The translations under genes and the position numbers were made by a program. From Paenibacillus dendritiformis (GTDB taxonomy: Bacteria > Bacillota > Bacilli > Paenibacillales > Paenibacillaceae), in NCBI RefSeq assembly GCF_945605565.1, contig NZ_OX216966.1, positions 1,547,501-1,611,500 on the forward strand: DNA of 64,000 nt. Reading direction: 5' to 3'. Positions 27,780-38,892 of the stretch are shown in pieces; the stretch's first letter is position 1, and every line of letters begins with the position of its first letter. A model generated the notes under the pieces. That model had not been told where the DNA came from, did not search any database, and worked only from the letters and a program-made list of their open reading frames with translations.

Positions 27780-29077
27780 TTGAACGTTATTCGCGCCCGG
27801 AGATGCGGGCCATATGGACGGAAGAGAACAAATTCAAGGCTTGGCTCGAAGTGGAGCTGTGTGCCTGCGAGGCATGGGCCGAGCTGGGCGTCATTCCGAA
27901 GGAGGATGTCGAGGCGCTGCGTGCCAAGGCGGGCTTCGATGTCGATCGGATCTATGAGATTGAAGCGGAGACGCGCCACGATGTCATCGCCTTCACGCGC
28001 GCTGTGTCGGAGACGCTCGGACCCGAGCGCAAATGGGTCCATTACGGGCTGACCTCCACCGACGTCGTGGACACGGCTCTGGGCTACCTGATGAAGCAGG
28101 CCAATGAGATTTTGGAGCAGGATCTGCTCCGGTTCATTGATATATTGAAGGACAAGGCTTTGGAATACAAGGATACCCCGATGATGGGCCGCACCCATGG
28201 CGTCCATGCGGAGCCGACGACGTTCGGCTTGAAGATGGCGCTCTGGTATGCGGAAATGCAGCGCAACCTGGAGCGGTTCCGCGATGCGGCGGACGGCGTT
28301 CAGTACGGGAAAATCTCCGGGGCGGTCGGCACGTATGCCAACATCGACCCGTTCGTGGAGAAATTCGTCTGCGAGAAGCTCGGCACGAAGCCGGCGCCGA
28401 TCTCGACCCAGACGCTGCAGCGCGACCGCCATGCGGAGTATATGGCGACGCTGGCCTTGATCGCGACGTCGCTCGACAAGTTCGCGACCGAGATTCGCGC
28501 GCTGCAGAAGAGCGAGTTCCGCGAGGTGGAGGAAGCCTTCGCCAAAGGGCAAAAGGGCTCGTCCGCGATGCCGCACAAGCGCAATCCGATCGGCTGCGAG
28601 AACATTTCCGGCCTGTCGCGCGTCGTCCGCGGCTATATGCTGTCGGCCTACGAGAATGTGCCGCTCTGGCATGAGCGCGACATCTCGCACAGCTCGGTCG
28701 AGCGCATTATTTTGCCCGATGGCACGATGCTGCTGAACTATATGCTGAACCGCTTCATGAACATTGTGAAGAACTTGACGGTATTCCCGGAAAATATGAA
28801 GCGCAACATGCAGCGCACGTATGGCGTGCCGTTCTCCGGCCGCGTTATGACGAAGCTCATCGACCGGGGCTGGAGCCGCGAGCAGGCCTACGACACGGTG
28901 CAGCCGCGCGCGATGCAGGCGTGGGAAGAGCAGCGCAGCTTCCGCGATATCATTGAGAGCACGCCGGAGATTACGGCGGTGCTGAGCGCGGAGGACATCG
29001 AGGACGCCTTCAACCCGTCCTGGCACTTGAAGCATGTCGATACGATTTTCCGCCAGCTTGGATTGCTCGAAGGATAG
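27776..29077 (+). CDS. purB: Adenylosuccinate lyase
   Basis: 433 residues from ATG 27776, nine bases after GGAGGAA; the GTG at 27758 is upstream of that site. PurB acts twice in purine synthesis: it releases fumarate from SAICAR to give AICAR and from adenylosuccinate to give AMP. The fumarase-superfamily signature [16 protein letters not shown] (near residues 260-275) carries the mobile-loop catalytic Ser, and TSTDVVDTA and [10 protein letters not shown] supply other active-site residues. Overlaps purK by four bases. Confidence 0.97.
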   Translation: MIERYSRPEMRAIWTEENKFKAWLEVELCACEAWAELGVIPKEDVEALRAKAGFDVDRIYEIEAETRHDVIAFTRAVSETLGPERKWVHYGLTSTDVVDTALGYLMKQANEILEQDLLRFIDILKDKALEYKDTPMMGRTHGVHAEPTTFGLKMALWYAEMQRNLERFRDAADGVQYGKISGAVGTYANIDPFVEKFVCEKLGTKPAPISTQTLQRDRHAEYMATLALIATSLDKFATEIRALQKSEFREVEEAFAKGQKGSSAMPHKRNPIGCENISGLSRVVRGYMLSAYENVPLWHERDISHSSVERIILPDGTMLLNYMLNRFMNIVKNLTVFPENMKRNMQRTYGVPFSGRVMTKLIDRGWSREQAYDTVQPRAMQAWEEQRSFRDIIESTPEITAVLSAEDIEDAFNPSWHLKHVDTIFRQLGLLEG

Positions 29078-29436
29078 GCTGATTTTCGCTTTCAATTCCT
29101 GCGAGGATTCATACCTGCGAGGATTCATTATAGAGACAAGTCTATCAAGTGGATGTCAATGCAAAGCGAGTTAATGAATGCAGGTTCAATTCATTCACGT
29201 TCAATAATTTCAAGTTAATAAATGCAAAACTCAATATATGCAAGTTCATGCTTGTTCGCCGTCCCCCTGTATACGGCGGATAAGCTGCTCACGCAGGCCC
29301 TATCCCCAACGGGCCGAATGCGGCGGCCGGCTCCCTGCCCTCCTGTCTTCCGGGATCCGTCCGCCGCAGCGGGAGCAACCAACGGGAGGGTAAGCAAGAC
29401 CGCTTCAGCTTAGGAGAAACCGAGAGGAGCACAGGC
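29078..29436. other. purB-purC gap with direct repeat and GC-rich hairpin
   Basis: No gene. A 15-bp direct repeat (CCTGCGAGGATTCAT at 29098-29112 and 29114-29128) follows purB. A GC-rich hairpin at 29319-29368 pairs about 16 of 17 bases (TGCGGCGGCCGGCTCCC with GGGATCCGTCCGCCGCA, two mismatches) and has no T run. It could slow transcription or protect the mRNA; in Bacillus the purB-purC junction is tight, so the gap is unusual. Confidence 0.55.
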
Positions 29437-30381
29437 ATGTCTACCAACTCTATCGTATCAACGCTGGCGGATGCGATTCCATTCCCGCTGCTTCACCGCG
29501 GCAAGGTGAGGGAGCTGTATGAATGGGATGCCGATACGCTCTTGATTGTCGTATCGGACCGCATTTCGGCCTTTGACTGCATCCTTGAGCCGGCTGTGCC
29601 GGACAAAGGGACGGTGCTGAACCGGCTGAGCCGCTACTGGTTCGAACGGACGAAGCATATTATCGGCAATCATGTCATTCCTTGTGACGAGGAATGTCTG
29701 CGGACTGCATTGTCCGCCCGGCTCGGTACCGAACCGGAACCTCATCAACGCATCTCATCTCTAGTATCCCTGTTATCTGAACGAATGACGCTCGCCAAGC
29801 GGGCGCAGCGCGTGGACTTCGAATGCGTCGTCCGCGGCTATGTCACCGGCGGAGGCTGGCGGCAGTATACGGCGACCGGCGAAGTGAACGGCATCAAGCT
29901 GCCGGAAGGCCTGCGCATGAACGAGCGCCTGCCGGAGCCGATATTTACGCCGGCGCGCAAGCATGATGAAGGCCATGACGAAGATGTCTCTTATGAAGTG
30001 ATGGAGGCGCAGCTCGGGCCGGATCTGGCCGGGCGGCTGCGGGACGCGAGTCTCCGGCTGTACCGATTCGCGGCGGAGGAATGCGCAGGCAAAGGATTGC
30101 TGCTCGCCGACTGCAAATTCGAGTTCGGCCTCATTGACGGTGAACTGGTGCTGATCGACGAATTGTTCACGCCGGACAGCTCCCGCTTCTGGGACGTCGG
30201 CAGCTATGCGCTCGATACGGATATCGACAGTCTCGACAAGGAGCCGGTCCGCCGCTATCTGGCCGCTTCCGACTGGGATCGGAGCAGTACGCCGCCGCCG
30301 CTGCCGGCGGAGGTCGTCGAGGCTACACGAGGACGTTATATCGCTTTATATGAACGAATAACCGCACAGAGATGGGCGTAA
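29437..30381 (+). CDS. purC: SAICAR synthase
   Basis: 314 residues, preceded by GAGAGGAGC. PurC joins CAIR and aspartate with ATP. Motifs: HRGKVRELYEWD near residue 20, VVSDRISAFD near 37, ECVVRGYVTGGGWRQY near 128 and LADCKFEFGLIDGELVLIDE near 228. It is longer than the roughly 240-residue enzyme of Bacillus subtilis and nearer the longer bacterial/fungal form (about 300). It is followed by purS after 15 bases. Confidence 0.96.
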   Translation: MSTNSIVSTLADAIPFPLLHRGKVRELYEWDADTLLIVVSDRISAFDCILEPAVPDKGTVLNRLSRYWFERTKHIIGNHVIPCDEECLRTALSARLGTEPEPHQRISSLVSLLSERMTLAKRAQRVDFECVVRGYVTGGGWRQYTATGEVNGIKLPEGLRMNERLPEPIFTPARKHDEGHDEDVSYEVMEAQLGPDLAGRLRDASLRLYRFAAEECAGKGLLLADCKFEFGLIDGELVLIDELFTPDSSRFWDVGSYALDTDIDSLDKEPVRRYLAASDWDRSSTPPPLPAEVVEATRGRYIALYERITAQRWA

Positions 30382-30396
30382 CGGGAGGAATTCACA

Positions 30397-30639
30397 GTGA
30401 AGGTAAAAGTGATTGTAACGACGAAGGCGAACGTGCTTGACCCTCAAGGCGCTGCGGTGGAGCGGGCGATGCATTCGATGGGGTACGAAGGCGTGGAGCA
30501 TATGCGCATCGGCAAGTATATGGAATTCGAGCTGTCGGCCGCGACTGAGGCCGAAGCGAAGGAACAGGTCGAGCGGATGTGCAAGGTGCTGCTGTCCAAT
30601 CCGGTCGTGGAAGATTACCGATACGAATTGGAGGCGTAG
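30397..30639 (+). CDS. purS: FGAM synthase subunit PurS
   Basis: 80 residues from a GTG start with GGGAGGAA upstream. PurS forms a dimer that bridges the glutaminase PurQ and the synthetase PurL, allowing ammonia transfer in the FGAR to FGAM step. Typical features are [19 protein letters not shown] and the C-terminal [12 protein letters not shown]. The neighbours purQ and purL follow directly, as expected for the three-part enzyme of Gram-positive bacteria. Confidence 0.96.
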   Translation: MKVKVIVTTKANVLDPQGAAVERAMHSMGYEGVEHMRIGKYMEFELSAATEAEAKEQVERMCKVLLSNPVVEDYRYELEA

Positions 30640-30643
30640 AGCG

Positions 30644-31327
30644 ATGAAGGTGGCTGTGCTAGTTTTTCCGGGATCGAACTGTGATATGGATTGCGTGCAT
30701 GCGGTCCAGGATACGATGGGGATCGAGGCGGACCGCGTCTGGCATACAGCGACGGATCTGGCTGGCTACGATCTGATCATCGTGCCGGGGGGGTTCTCTT
30801 ACGGCGATTATTTGCGCTGCGGCGCCATCGCCCGCTTCGCGCCGGTGATGAAGGCGGTCGAGCAGGCCGCGAGGGAGGGCGCCTATGTGCTCGGCATTTG
30901 CAACGGCTTCCAGATACTGACGGAGGCGGGCCTGCTGCCAGGCACGCTGCGGCGCAATGTCGGCCTCCAGTTCCGCTGCCATGCGGCACCGATTCGAGTC
31001 GCCCGCCGCGATACGCCGTTCACGGCGGAATACGGCGAGGGCGAAGTGGTCAACATCCCGATTGCCCATGGGGAAGGCAATTATTACTGTGACGAAGAGA
31101 CGTTGCTACGCTTGAAGGAGCGGGGGCAGATCGTGTTGACCTACGAAGATAATCCGAACGGCTCGGTTGAGGATATTGCGGGTATCTGCAATGAAGCGGG
31201 CAATGTGCTCGGCATGATGCCCCATCCGGAGCGCGCGGTCAGCGCCTGGCTCGGTTCCGAGGATGGCAGCCGGATGTTCACGTCGATTTTGAACGCTTGG
31301 AGGGAGAAGCATGCAGTCAACGCGTAA
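30644..31327 (+). CDS. purQ: FGAM synthase glutaminase subunit
   Basis: 227 residues from ATG 30644, four bases after purS, with GGAGGCG upstream; the frame extends back into purS but that part is a shadow. Class I glutamine amidotransferase: the nucleophile Cys lies in [10 protein letters not shown] near residue 86, the partner His and Glu in MPHPERAV near 195. It supplies ammonia from glutamine to PurL. It overlaps purL by 17 bases. Confidence 0.96.
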   Translation: MKVAVLVFPGSNCDMDCVHAVQDTMGIEADRVWHTATDLAGYDLIIVPGGFSYGDYLRCGAIARFAPVMKAVEQAAREGAYVLGICNGFQILTEAGLLPGTLRRNVGLQFRCHAAPIRVARRDTPFTAEYGEGEVVNIPIAHGEGNYYCDEETLLRLKERGQIVLTYEDNPNGSVEDIAGICNEAGNVLGMMPHPERAVSAWLGSEDGSRMFTSILNAWREKHAVNA

Positions 31328-33641
31328 CAATACGACCGCCGTATCGGCGGAACGGGCAGAACAGGAAGCGCGCCGGAAGCGGCAGTCGATGGAGAGCGCC
31401 CGCGACAATATGCGGCGGGAGCCGTCTCCGGATCAGATTGCGGCCGAGCGGCTGTATGCGGGCATGGGCGTCACGGATGACGAGTATGAGCTTATCTGCG
31501 GACTGCTCGGACGCCGTCCGAACTATACGGAGATCGGCGTGTTCAGCGTCATGTGGTCAGAGCACTGCGCGTACAAAAATTCAAAGCCGCTCCTGAAGCG
31601 GTTCCCGACGACGGGCGAGCGGGTGCTCGTCGGTCCGGGCGAAGGCGCGGGCATCGTCGATATCGGCGACGGCCAGGCTGTCGTGTTCAAAATCGAAAGC
31701 CACAACCATCCGTCCGCCATCGAGCCATACCAAGGCGCGGCGACGGGCGTGGGCGGGATTATCCGCGACATTTTCTCGATGGGGGCCCGGCCGGTGGCCT
31801 TGCTCAATTCGCTGCGCTTCGGAAGCTTGAAGGAGGAGCGGGTCAAGTATTTGTTCGAGCATGTCGTCGCGGGCATCGCCGGCTACGGCAACTGCATCGG
31901 CATCCCGACGGTCGGGGGCGAGGTCGTGTTCGACGACAGCTATGCCGGCAATCCGCTCGTCAATGCGATGTGCGTCGGCCTCATCGATCATGAGGATATT
32001 CAGAAGGGCGTTGCCAGCGGCGTCGGCAACCCGGTCTATTATGTCGGTCCTCCGACGGGACGCGACGGCATTCACGGCGCGACGTTCGCTTCGGAGGAAC
32101 TGACGGCCGAATCGGAAGCGAAGCGCCCGGCGGTCCAGGTCGGCGATCCGTTCATGGAAAAGCTGGTGATGGAATCGTGTCTGGAGCTGATTCAGTCCGG
32201 CATCGTGATCGGGATTCAGGATATGGGCGCGGCGGGACTGACCTGCTCGAGCGCCGAGATGGCGAGCAAGGCGGGCAACGGGCTGGAGCTGGTGCTCGAC
32301 GAGGTGCCGCAGCGGGAGACGGGCATGACTCCGTACGAGATGATGCTGTCCGAATCGCAGGAGCGGATGCTGTTCGTCATCGAGGAGCAGAACGAGCCGA
32401 ACGCGATGGAAATATTCGAGCGCTGGGGCGTCATCTGCCGCAAAGTCGGGCGCGTGACGGACGACGGCCGCCTGCGGCTGCTGTTCGACGGCGAAGTGGT
32501 CGCCGATATGCCGGTGCGGGGTCTGGTCGATGAATGTCCGGTCTATCACAAGCCGTCGCAGGAGCCGACGAGCTATGCAGCCAACCAATCGCTCGATACG
32601 ACCGGATACCCGGAGGTGACGGACGTCAACGCGGCGCTGCTGCAAGTGCTGGCCTCTCCGTCCGTCGCCAGCAAGGAATGGGTGTACCGCCAATATGACA
32701 GCATGGTGCGTGCTAGTACGGCGGTGACGCCGGGCTCGGATGCCGCGGTGGTGCTCGTGCGCGGGACGCGCAAGGCGCTCGCGATGACGACGGACTGCAA
32801 CGGCCGCTATGTCATGCTCGATCCGCTTATGGGCGGACGCATCGCGGTGTGCGAGGCGGCGCGCAATATCGTATGCTCGGGCGCCGAGCCGCTTGCCATT
32901 ACCGACAACCTGAATTTCGGCAATCCGGAGAAGCCGGAGAACTTCTGGCAGATGGAGCAAGCGGTCGACGGCATGGCGGAAGCGTGCCGTGTGCTGAATA
33001 CGCCGGTCATCGGCGGCAATGTCAGTCTCTACAACGAAAATGCCCACGGATCGATCTATCCGACGCCGGTCGTCGGTATGGTCGGACTCGTGCATGATGC
33101 GGATCATATTACGACGCAAGGCTTCAAGCGCGAAGGCGATGCCGTGCTGCTGCTGGGCCGGACGAAGGCGGAGCTGGGCGGCAGCGAGTTCCAGTCAGTC
33201 GTCCATGGTGTGGCGGAAGGCTGTCCGCCTGAGGTCGATCTCGAGACCGAGCTGCGCCTGCAGCGGACGGTGTTGGCGCTCATTCAGGACGGTCTCGTTC
33301 AATCGGCGCATGACGTGTCGGACGGCGGGCTGGCGGCGGCCTTCGCGGAGTGCTGCATCAGCGGCGGCATCGGCGCAAGCTTAGAACTGGAAGCGGCAGG
33401 TCTGCGCGGCGACATCGCGCTGTTCAGCGAGAGCCAATCGCGCATTCTGCTCTCGGTCCAGCCGGAGCGGGCCGAAGAGGTGAAGGCGCGCTGCGCGGCA
33501 GCGGGCATCCCGGTCGAAGGGCTGGGCCAGGTCGGCGGCGAGCAAATTGTCATTCGAGTCAATGGCAGCCCGGCTATCGAACTCCCGGTCCGGGAAGCGG
33601 AGCGGGTATGGAAGGATGCGATCCCATGTCTTATGCAATAA
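31311..33641 (+). CDS. purL: FGAM synthase synthetase subunit
   Basis: 776 residues, preceded by GGAGGGAGAAGC inside purQ. PurL uses ATP to activate FGAR and add ammonia, giving FGAM. This is the small (about 740-residue) type that needs PurS and PurQ. Motifs: [14 protein letters not shown] near residue 83, [16 protein letters not shown] near 126, [21 protein letters not shown] at about 305 (read as [15 protein letters not shown]) and GGNVSLYNE near 568. The first 35 residues, polar and Arg-rich, exceed the usual N-terminus. Confidence 0.97.
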   Translation: MQSTRNNTTAVSAERAEQEARRKRQSMESARDNMRREPSPDQIAAERLYAGMGVTDDEYELICGLLGRRPNYTEIGVFSVMWSEHCAYKNSKPLLKRFPTTGERVLVGPGEGAGIVDIGDGQAVVFKIESHNHPSAIEPYQGAATGVGGIIRDIFSMGARPVALLNSLRFGSLKEERVKYLFEHVVAGIAGYGNCIGIPTVGGEVVFDDSYAGNPLVNAMCVGLIDHEDIQKGVASGVGNPVYYVGPPTGRDGIHGATFASEELTAESEAKRPAVQVGDPFMEKLVMESCLELIQSGIVIGIQDMGAAGLTCSSAEMASKAGNGLELVLDEVPQRETGMTPYEMMLSESQERMLFVIEEQNEPNAMEIFERWGVICRKVGRVTDDGRLRLLFDGEVVADMPVRGLVDECPVYHKPSQEPTSYAANQSLDTTGYPEVTDVNAALLQVLASPSVASKEWVYRQYDSMVRASTAVTPGSDAAVVLVRGTRKALAMTTDCNGRYVMLDPLMGGRIAVCEAARNIVCSGAEPLAITDNLNFGNPEKPENFWQMEQAVDGMAEACRVLNTPVIGGNVSLYNENAHGSIYPTPVVGMVGLVHDADHITTQGFKREGDAVLLLGRTKAELGGSEFQSVVHGVAEGCPPEVDLETELRLQRTVLALIQDGLVQSAHDVSDGGLAAAFAECCISGGIGASLELEAAGLRGDIALFSESQSRILLSVQPERAEEVKARCAAAGIPVEGLGQVGGEQIVIRVNGSPAIELPVREAERVWKDAIPCLMQ

Positions 33642-35098
33642 GCGGGGCTTATTATAACGAGGGCAGCGGCCGGGAAGGCCCGTTCGACCGGTTGAAAGAG
33701 GAGTGCGGTATTTTCGGCGTCTTCGGCTACAAAGACGCGTCGACGCTGACGTACTACGGGCTGCACACGCTGCAGCACCGGGGAGAGGAAAGCGCGGGCA
33801 TCTGCGTCTCCGGCGGCGATTCGTTCCGTTATCACCGTGGAATGGGGCTGGTGAAGGAAGTATTCGACGCCGAGCGGCTCGCGGAGCTGGGAGGCGATCG
33901 GGCGATCGGCCATGTCCGCTATTCGACGTCCGGCGACAGCCGGCTGGCGAACGCGCAGCCGCTCGTCTTCAAGACGCGGGACGGCGAGCTGGCGGTCGCG
34001 ACGAACGGCAATATCGTCAACGCTCCGCATATCCGCCACGGGCTGGAGCAGAAGGGCTCCATCTTCCAGACGACAAGCGATACCGAGGTCATCGCGCATC
34101 TGATCGCCCGCTCGGAGCATGACTTCGTCCAGGCCGCGAAGGAGGCGCTGAAGGAGCTGGTCGGGGGCTTCGCCTTCCTGCTGATGACCAATGACCGGCT
34201 GTTGGCGGCATCGGATCCGCACGGGCTGCGTCCGATTGTGATGGGCCGCCTGGGCGATGCTTATGTGTTCTCTTCGGAGACATGCGCCCTGGAGGCGGTC
34301 GGAGCGGAGCTGGTCCGCCCTCTGGAGCCGGGCGAACTGGTCGTCGTCGATGCGTGGGGCCACCGCTCGGAACGGTTCGCGCCGGGGGCGAAGCGCTCGC
34401 TGTGCGCAATGGAATTCATCTATTTCTCGCGTCCGGACAGCCAATTGCATGATGTAAATCTGCATACGGCCCGCAAGCATATGGGGATGCAGCTGGCGGA
34501 GGAGGCGTTCGTCGACGCGGATATCGTGACGGGCGTGCCCGATTCCAGCATATCGGCGGCGATCGGCTACGCGGAGAAGACGGGCATTCCGTATGAAATG
34601 GGACTAATCAAAAGCAAATATACCGGCCGAACGTTCATTCAGCCGAGCCAGGAGCTGCGCGAGCAGGGCGTCAAGATGAAGCTGAGCGCCGTGCGGAGCG
34701 TCGTCGAAGGCAAGCGGGTCATCCTTATTGACGACTCGATCGTGCGCGGCACGACGTCGCGCCGCATCGTCAACATGCTGCGCGAAGCCGGGGCGCGGGA
34801 GGTGCATCTGCGCATCGCCTCGCCGCCGTTCCGCCATCCGTGCTTCTATGGCATCGACACGCCGAAGAGCGAGGATCTGCTCGCTCATATGCATACCGAA
34901 GAGGAGATGCGGAAGCTGATCGGCGCCGATTCGCTCGCTTTCCTGTCGAAGGAAGGGATGATTGAGGCGATTGGCGGCAGCTATGCGGATAAGCCGAGCG
35001 GCGGCTTGTGCCTGGCCTGCTTCGATGATGATTATCCGACCGAGCTGTACGGCGCGCGCGCCACGGCAGGCTCGGAGGCGGCATCTGTCCGCCGGTAA
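33626..35098 (+). CDS. purF: Amidophosphoribosyltransferase
   Basis: 490 residues from ATG 33626, with GGAAGGA upstream and a 16-base overlap with purL; longer frames upstream are shadows of purL. PurF makes phosphoribosylamine from PRPP and glutamine, the committed step. A propeptide of about 26 residues precedes the catalytic Cys in [12 protein letters not shown]; it is removed on maturation. The PRPP loop is [14 protein letters not shown] near residue 368. Cysteines near CFYGID and [10 protein letters not shown] fit the Fe-S cluster of the Bacillus-type enzyme. Confidence 0.97.
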   Translation: MSYAISGAYYNEGSGREGPFDRLKEECGIFGVFGYKDASTLTYYGLHTLQHRGEESAGICVSGGDSFRYHRGMGLVKEVFDAERLAELGGDRAIGHVRYSTSGDSRLANAQPLVFKTRDGELAVATNGNIVNAPHIRHGLEQKGSIFQTTSDTEVIAHLIARSEHDFVQAAKEALKELVGGFAFLLMTNDRLLAASDPHGLRPIVMGRLGDAYVFSSETCALEAVGAELVRPLEPGELVVVDAWGHRSERFAPGAKRSLCAMEFIYFSRPDSQLHDVNLHTARKHMGMQLAEEAFVDADIVTGVPDSSISAAIGYAEKTGIPYEMGLIKSKYTGRTFIQPSQELREQGVKMKLSAVRSVVEGKRVILIDDSIVRGTTSRRIVNMLREAGAREVHLRIASPPFRHPCFYGIDTPKSEDLLAHMHTEEEMRKLIGADSLAFLSKEGMIEAIGGSYADKPSGGLCLACFDDDYPTELYGARATAGSEAASVRR

Positions 35099-35311
35099 CA
35101 GAGACATTGAACACCAAGGAAGAAAAAGGATGACGAAGTTCCATCGCATCGAGCTTGATAGAATTGGAAATAAACTTGATGGACTTAGAAAATAAAACAA
35201 AAACGAGATGCACGGAAGCATCGCAGAAATCAAGGCTAGAGCAGCGGAAATTGCAGGAGGAGGGCGTCCCGCCTGGAGCGGGGCGAACCGGAGAGGGGAG
35301 ACGCATAGGTT

Positions 35312-36352
35312 ATGTCTGAAGCTTATAAGCAAGCCGGGGTCGACATCGCGGCAGGCAACGAAGCCGTGGAGCGGATGAAAAAGCATGTGCAGCGCACATT
35401 CCGGCCGGAGGTGCTGTCGGGTCTGGGAGGATTCGGTGCGCTGTTCGGGTTGGATGCGAAAAAGTATGAGGAGCCTGTGCTCGTCTCGGGCACTGACGGC
35501 GTCGGAACGAAGCTGATGCTCGCCTTCGCGGCGGAACGGCATGACACGATCGGCATCGATGCGGTGGCGATGTGCGTCAATGACATCGTCGTGCAGGGGG
35601 CCGAGCCGCTCTTCTTCCTTGATTACCTGGCTTGCGGCCAGGTGGTGCCTGAGCGTATCGAAGCGATCGTCAGCGGCATCGCCGAAGGCTGCCGGATGGC
35701 GGGCTGCGCCCTCATTGGCGGCGAGACAGCGGAGATGCCGGGGATGTACGCCCCGGGCGAGTATGATATCGCCGGCTTCAGCGTCGGCGTCGTCGAGAAG
35801 CGCCGCCTCATTACGGGCGAGACGATTCGTCCGGGCGATGTGCTGCTCGGCCTCGCCTCCAGCGGCTTCCACAGCAACGGCTATTCGCTCGTGCGGAAGC
35901 TCTTCCTGGAGCAGGCCGGTTATACCCTGGATGCGCGCGTGACGGCCGACGGACGCCCCCTGGGCGATGTGCTGCTTGAGCCGACCCGCATCTATGTGCG
36001 CCCGCTGCTGGAGCTGATGAACCGCGTTACGGTCAAGGGAGCGGCCCATATTACAGGCGGCGGCTTCCTCGAAAATATTCCGCGCATGCTGCCGGAAGGC
36101 ACGGCGGCGCAGATTGATTATGGCACATGGCCGGTACCGGAAGTATTCCGTCTGAGCCGCGAGATCGGAAGCCTAACCTGGACGGAGCTGTTCACGACGT
36201 TCAATATGGGCATCGGCATGGTCATCGCGGTTAGCGCGGATGAAGCGGCTGCGGCGGAAGCCTGCCTGGCGGAGCAGGGCGAGGCGGTATACCGCATCGG
36301 CACGGTCACGGAAGGCGAGCGCCAGGTTCGGATTCCGGAGGTGGGCTGCTGA
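35312..36352 (+). CDS. purM: AIR synthetase
   Basis: 346 residues with AGAGGGGAG upstream. PurM closes the imidazole ring of FGAM with ATP to give AIR. Motifs: [13 protein letters not shown] near residue 58, [11 protein letters not shown] near 140 and [14 protein letters not shown] near 187. A 213-base gap without a gene separates it from purF. Its stop overlaps the purN start (TGATG). Confidence 0.97.
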   Translation: MSEAYKQAGVDIAAGNEAVERMKKHVQRTFRPEVLSGLGGFGALFGLDAKKYEEPVLVSGTDGVGTKLMLAFAAERHDTIGIDAVAMCVNDIVVQGAEPLFFLDYLACGQVVPERIEAIVSGIAEGCRMAGCALIGGETAEMPGMYAPGEYDIAGFSVGVVEKRRLITGETIRPGDVLLGLASSGFHSNGYSLVRKLFLEQAGYTLDARVTADGRPLGDVLLEPTRIYVRPLLELMNRVTVKGAAHITGGGFLENIPRMLPEGTAAQIDYGTWPVPEVFRLSREIGSLTWTELFTTFNMGIGMVIAVSADEAAAAEACLAEQGEAVYRIGTVTEGERQVRIPEVGC

Positions 36353-37035
36353 TGCGCACGGGATTTGAAGGGCAGGAGGCGGAGTACGCCGGCACGGCGG
36401 CGCTGCAAATCGCGCCCCGCACTTCCTCCCTGCCGCGCATTGCGGTGTTCGCCTCCGGCTCGGGCTCGAACTTCCAAGCGCTGGCGGAGGCGTCGCAGGC
36501 GGGGCAGCTCGGCGGGGAGGTCGCGCTGCTCGTGTGCGACAAGCCCGGAGCCCGCGTATTGGAGCGGGCGCGCGAAGCCGGCGTGCCGGCCGCAGTGTTC
36601 GAGCCGAAGCGCTACGAGAGCCGCGGCCATTACGAACGAGACGTCCTGCGAACGCTGAGCCGGCATGGCGTGCAATGGATCGCCCTGGCCGGATATATGC
36701 GGCTTGTCACGCCGGTGCTGCTGGAAGCATATGAAGGCCGCATCCTCAATATCCATCCCTCCTTGCTCCCGAGCTTTCCGGGCCTGCACGCGGTACGCCA
36801 GGCGCTGGATTACGGCGTGAAGGTGACGGGAGTGACCGTGCATCTGGTCGATGCCGGGATGGATACGGGGCCGATCGTCGCGCAGGAGGCGGTGGCGATC
36901 GCCGAAGACGATACGCTTGAATCGCTGCTCGCCAAGATTCAGGAGGTGGAACACCGCATCTACCCGCAGGTGGTGCGAACTCTGCTGGCCGGGTCCCACG
37001 CTGGCCAACGGGCCGGGCAAGAGGACAAAGCATGA
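36352..37035 (+). CDS. purN: Phosphoribosylglycinamide formyltransferase
   Basis: 227 residues. PurN transfers a formyl group from 10-formyl-THF to GAR. The family core starts at RIAVFASGSGSNFQAL; the first 28 residues are an extra tail, kept because ATG 36352 overlaps the purM stop by one base. An internal start nearer the core cannot be excluded. Catalytic motif NIHPSLLPSFPGLHA near residue 133 and HLVDAGMDTGPIV near 163 are intact. Confidence 0.95.
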   Translation: MRTGFEGQEAEYAGTAALQIAPRTSSLPRIAVFASGSGSNFQALAEASQAGQLGGEVALLVCDKPGARVLERAREAGVPAAVFEPKRYESRGHYERDVLRTLSRHGVQWIALAGYMRLVTPVLLEAYEGRILNIHPSLLPSFPGLHAVRQALDYGVKVTGVTVHLVDAGMDTGPIVAQEAVAIAEDDTLESLLAKIQEVEHRIYPQVVRTLLAGSHAGQRAGQEDKA

Positions 37036-37274
37036 TCCAATTGACCGCTGTACCGTTTCGTTGAGGCCAGATGCCTTGCGAAGTGACGGCTCCTGTGTCC
37101 AGAGGAAATGATCTTTTGATGGACAGTAGGATGTTTCAAAGGGCCACGATGGATTGCAGGGTGTTGAATCTGGACGAGGGTTCTTTATCGCATTACAATG
37201 ATAGCAGAGGAAAGTGTTTTATAGATATAAGTGATGAGTTGGAAATGGCGACTTGAATTAAGGGAGAGAGCAGA

Positions 37275-38822
37275 ATGACGATTCGTAGAGCGCTAATCAG
37301 CGTATCCGATAAGACGGGGATTGTGGAATTCGCCCGCGCCCTGGCGGAAGCCAGCGTGGAGCTTGTATCGACGGGCGGCACCAAGTCGCTGCTGGAGCGC
37401 GAAGGCGTTCCGGTTATCGGCATTTCGGAGGTGACCGGCTTCCCGGAAATTATGGACGGGCGCGTGAAGACATTGCACCCGGCTGTGCACAGCGGCCTTC
37501 TGGCGGTGCGCGGCAACGCAGAGCATACGCGGCAGATGGAAGAGCTCGGATTGTCCTATATCGATCTGGTGGCGGTCAATCTGTATCCGTTCCAGGAGAC
37601 GATTGCGAAGCCAGGCGTAAGCTATGAGGAGGCAATCGAGAACATCGATATCGGCGGCCCGACGATGCTGCGTTCGGCCGCGAAGAATCATGCCGATGTG
37701 ACGGTGGTTGTCGACGCGGCAGATTATGCGAACGTGCTGGACGAAATCCGCCAGCAAGGAGATACGACGCTGGAGACGCGGAAGCGCCTCGCGGCGAAGG
37801 TATTCCGCCATACGGCGGCGTATGACGCGCTCATTGCTGATTATTTGACGAAGCAGACCGGCGAGGCATGGCCGGAGCGGCTCACCGTCACCTATGAGCT
37901 GGCGCAACCGCTCCGCTATGGCGAGAACCCGCATCAAGGAGCGGCATTCTACCGCCAGCCGCTGGCGGGCGCGGGCAGCGTCGCGACGGCCGAGCAGCTT
38001 CACGGCAAGGAGCTGTCCTACAACAATATCAACGATGCCAATGCGGCGCTCTCGATCGTGGGTGAATTCGCGGAGCCGGCCGTCGTGGCGGTCAAGCATA
38101 TGAATCCTTGCGGCGTTGGCATCGGCACTACGGTGGAGGAAGCGTACCGCAAGGCGTATGAATCGGACCCGACTTCGATCTTCGGCGGCATCGTAGCGGC
38201 GAACCGGCCGATCGACCGCGAGACGGCCGAACTGCTGCATGAGATTTTTCTTGAGATCGTCATCGCTCCCGATTTCAGTCCGGAGGCGCTCGACATCCTC
38301 AAGCAGAAGAAAAATATCCGCCTGCTCCGCACCGGCACGGAGCCTGCGCCGTCGGAACGCAAGGCGGCCCGCCAGCTGACTTCGGTAGAGGGCGGATTGC
38401 TGGCGCAGGATACCGATGTGCATACGCTTGATCCGTCTGCCTTGAAAACGGCGACGGAACGGGAACCGTCGGCGGAGGAATTAGAGCAGCTGTTGTTCGG
38501 CTGGAACGTGGTCAAGCATGTGAAGTCGAATGCGATTGTGCTCGTCAAGGACGGCATGACGGTCGGCATCGGCGCCGGTCAGATGAACCGCGTCGGCGCG
38601 GCGCGCATCGCGATCGAGCAGGCCGGAGAGAAGGCGCGTGGGGCGGTGCTGGCATCGGATGCGTTTTTCCCGATGGGCGATACGCTGGAGCTTGCCGCGG
38701 CGGCGGGCATCACGGCGATCATTCAGCCTGGCGGCTCGGTGCGCGACGAAGAGTCCATTGAGGTGGCGAACCGGAACGGCATGGCGATGGTGATGACGGG
38801 CGTGCGTCATTTCAAGCATTAG
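37275..38822 (+). CDS. purH: Bifunctional AICAR transformylase / IMP cyclohydrolase
   Basis: 515 residues, start preceded by AAGGGAGAGA. It carries out the last two steps to IMP. The N-terminal IMP cyclohydrolase (about residues 1-195) has [18 protein letters not shown] and [13 protein letters not shown]; the C-terminal transformylase has [11 protein letters not shown] near 275 and [13 protein letters not shown] near 460. It follows purN after 240 bases with no gene between. Confidence 0.97.
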   Translation: MTIRRALISVSDKTGIVEFARALAEASVELVSTGGTKSLLEREGVPVIGISEVTGFPEIMDGRVKTLHPAVHSGLLAVRGNAEHTRQMEELGLSYIDLVAVNLYPFQETIAKPGVSYEEAIENIDIGGPTMLRSAAKNHADVTVVVDAADYANVLDEIRQQGDTTLETRKRLAAKVFRHTAAYDALIADYLTKQTGEAWPERLTVTYELAQPLRYGENPHQGAAFYRQPLAGAGSVATAEQLHGKELSYNNINDANAALSIVGEFAEPAVVAVKHMNPCGVGIGTTVEEAYRKAYESDPTSIFGGIVAANRPIDRETAELLHEIFLEIVIAPDFSPEALDILKQKKNIRLLRTGTEPAPSERKAARQLTSVEGGLLAQDTDVHTLDPSALKTATEREPSAEELEQLLFGWNVVKHVKSNAIVLVKDGMTVGIGAGQMNRVGAARIAIEQAGEKARGAVLASDAFFPMGDTLELAAAAGITAIIQPGGSVRDEESIEVANRNGMAMVMTGVRHFKH

Positions 38823-38892
38823 CAGGAGAAGGCAACAGGACGGCAAAACAACTGGCTGAAGCGGAGATAACAGGAACGGGGGACTTCATCAC

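Noticed and set aside
26241..29128. Very long minus-strand frames opposite purK and purB
   Set aside because: Shadow frames caused by high GC at third codon positions; His/Arg-rich translations with no family features.
31581..36049. Long minus-strand frames opposite purL, purF and purM
   Set aside because: Same GC-driven antisense artefact; plus-strand genes are certain.
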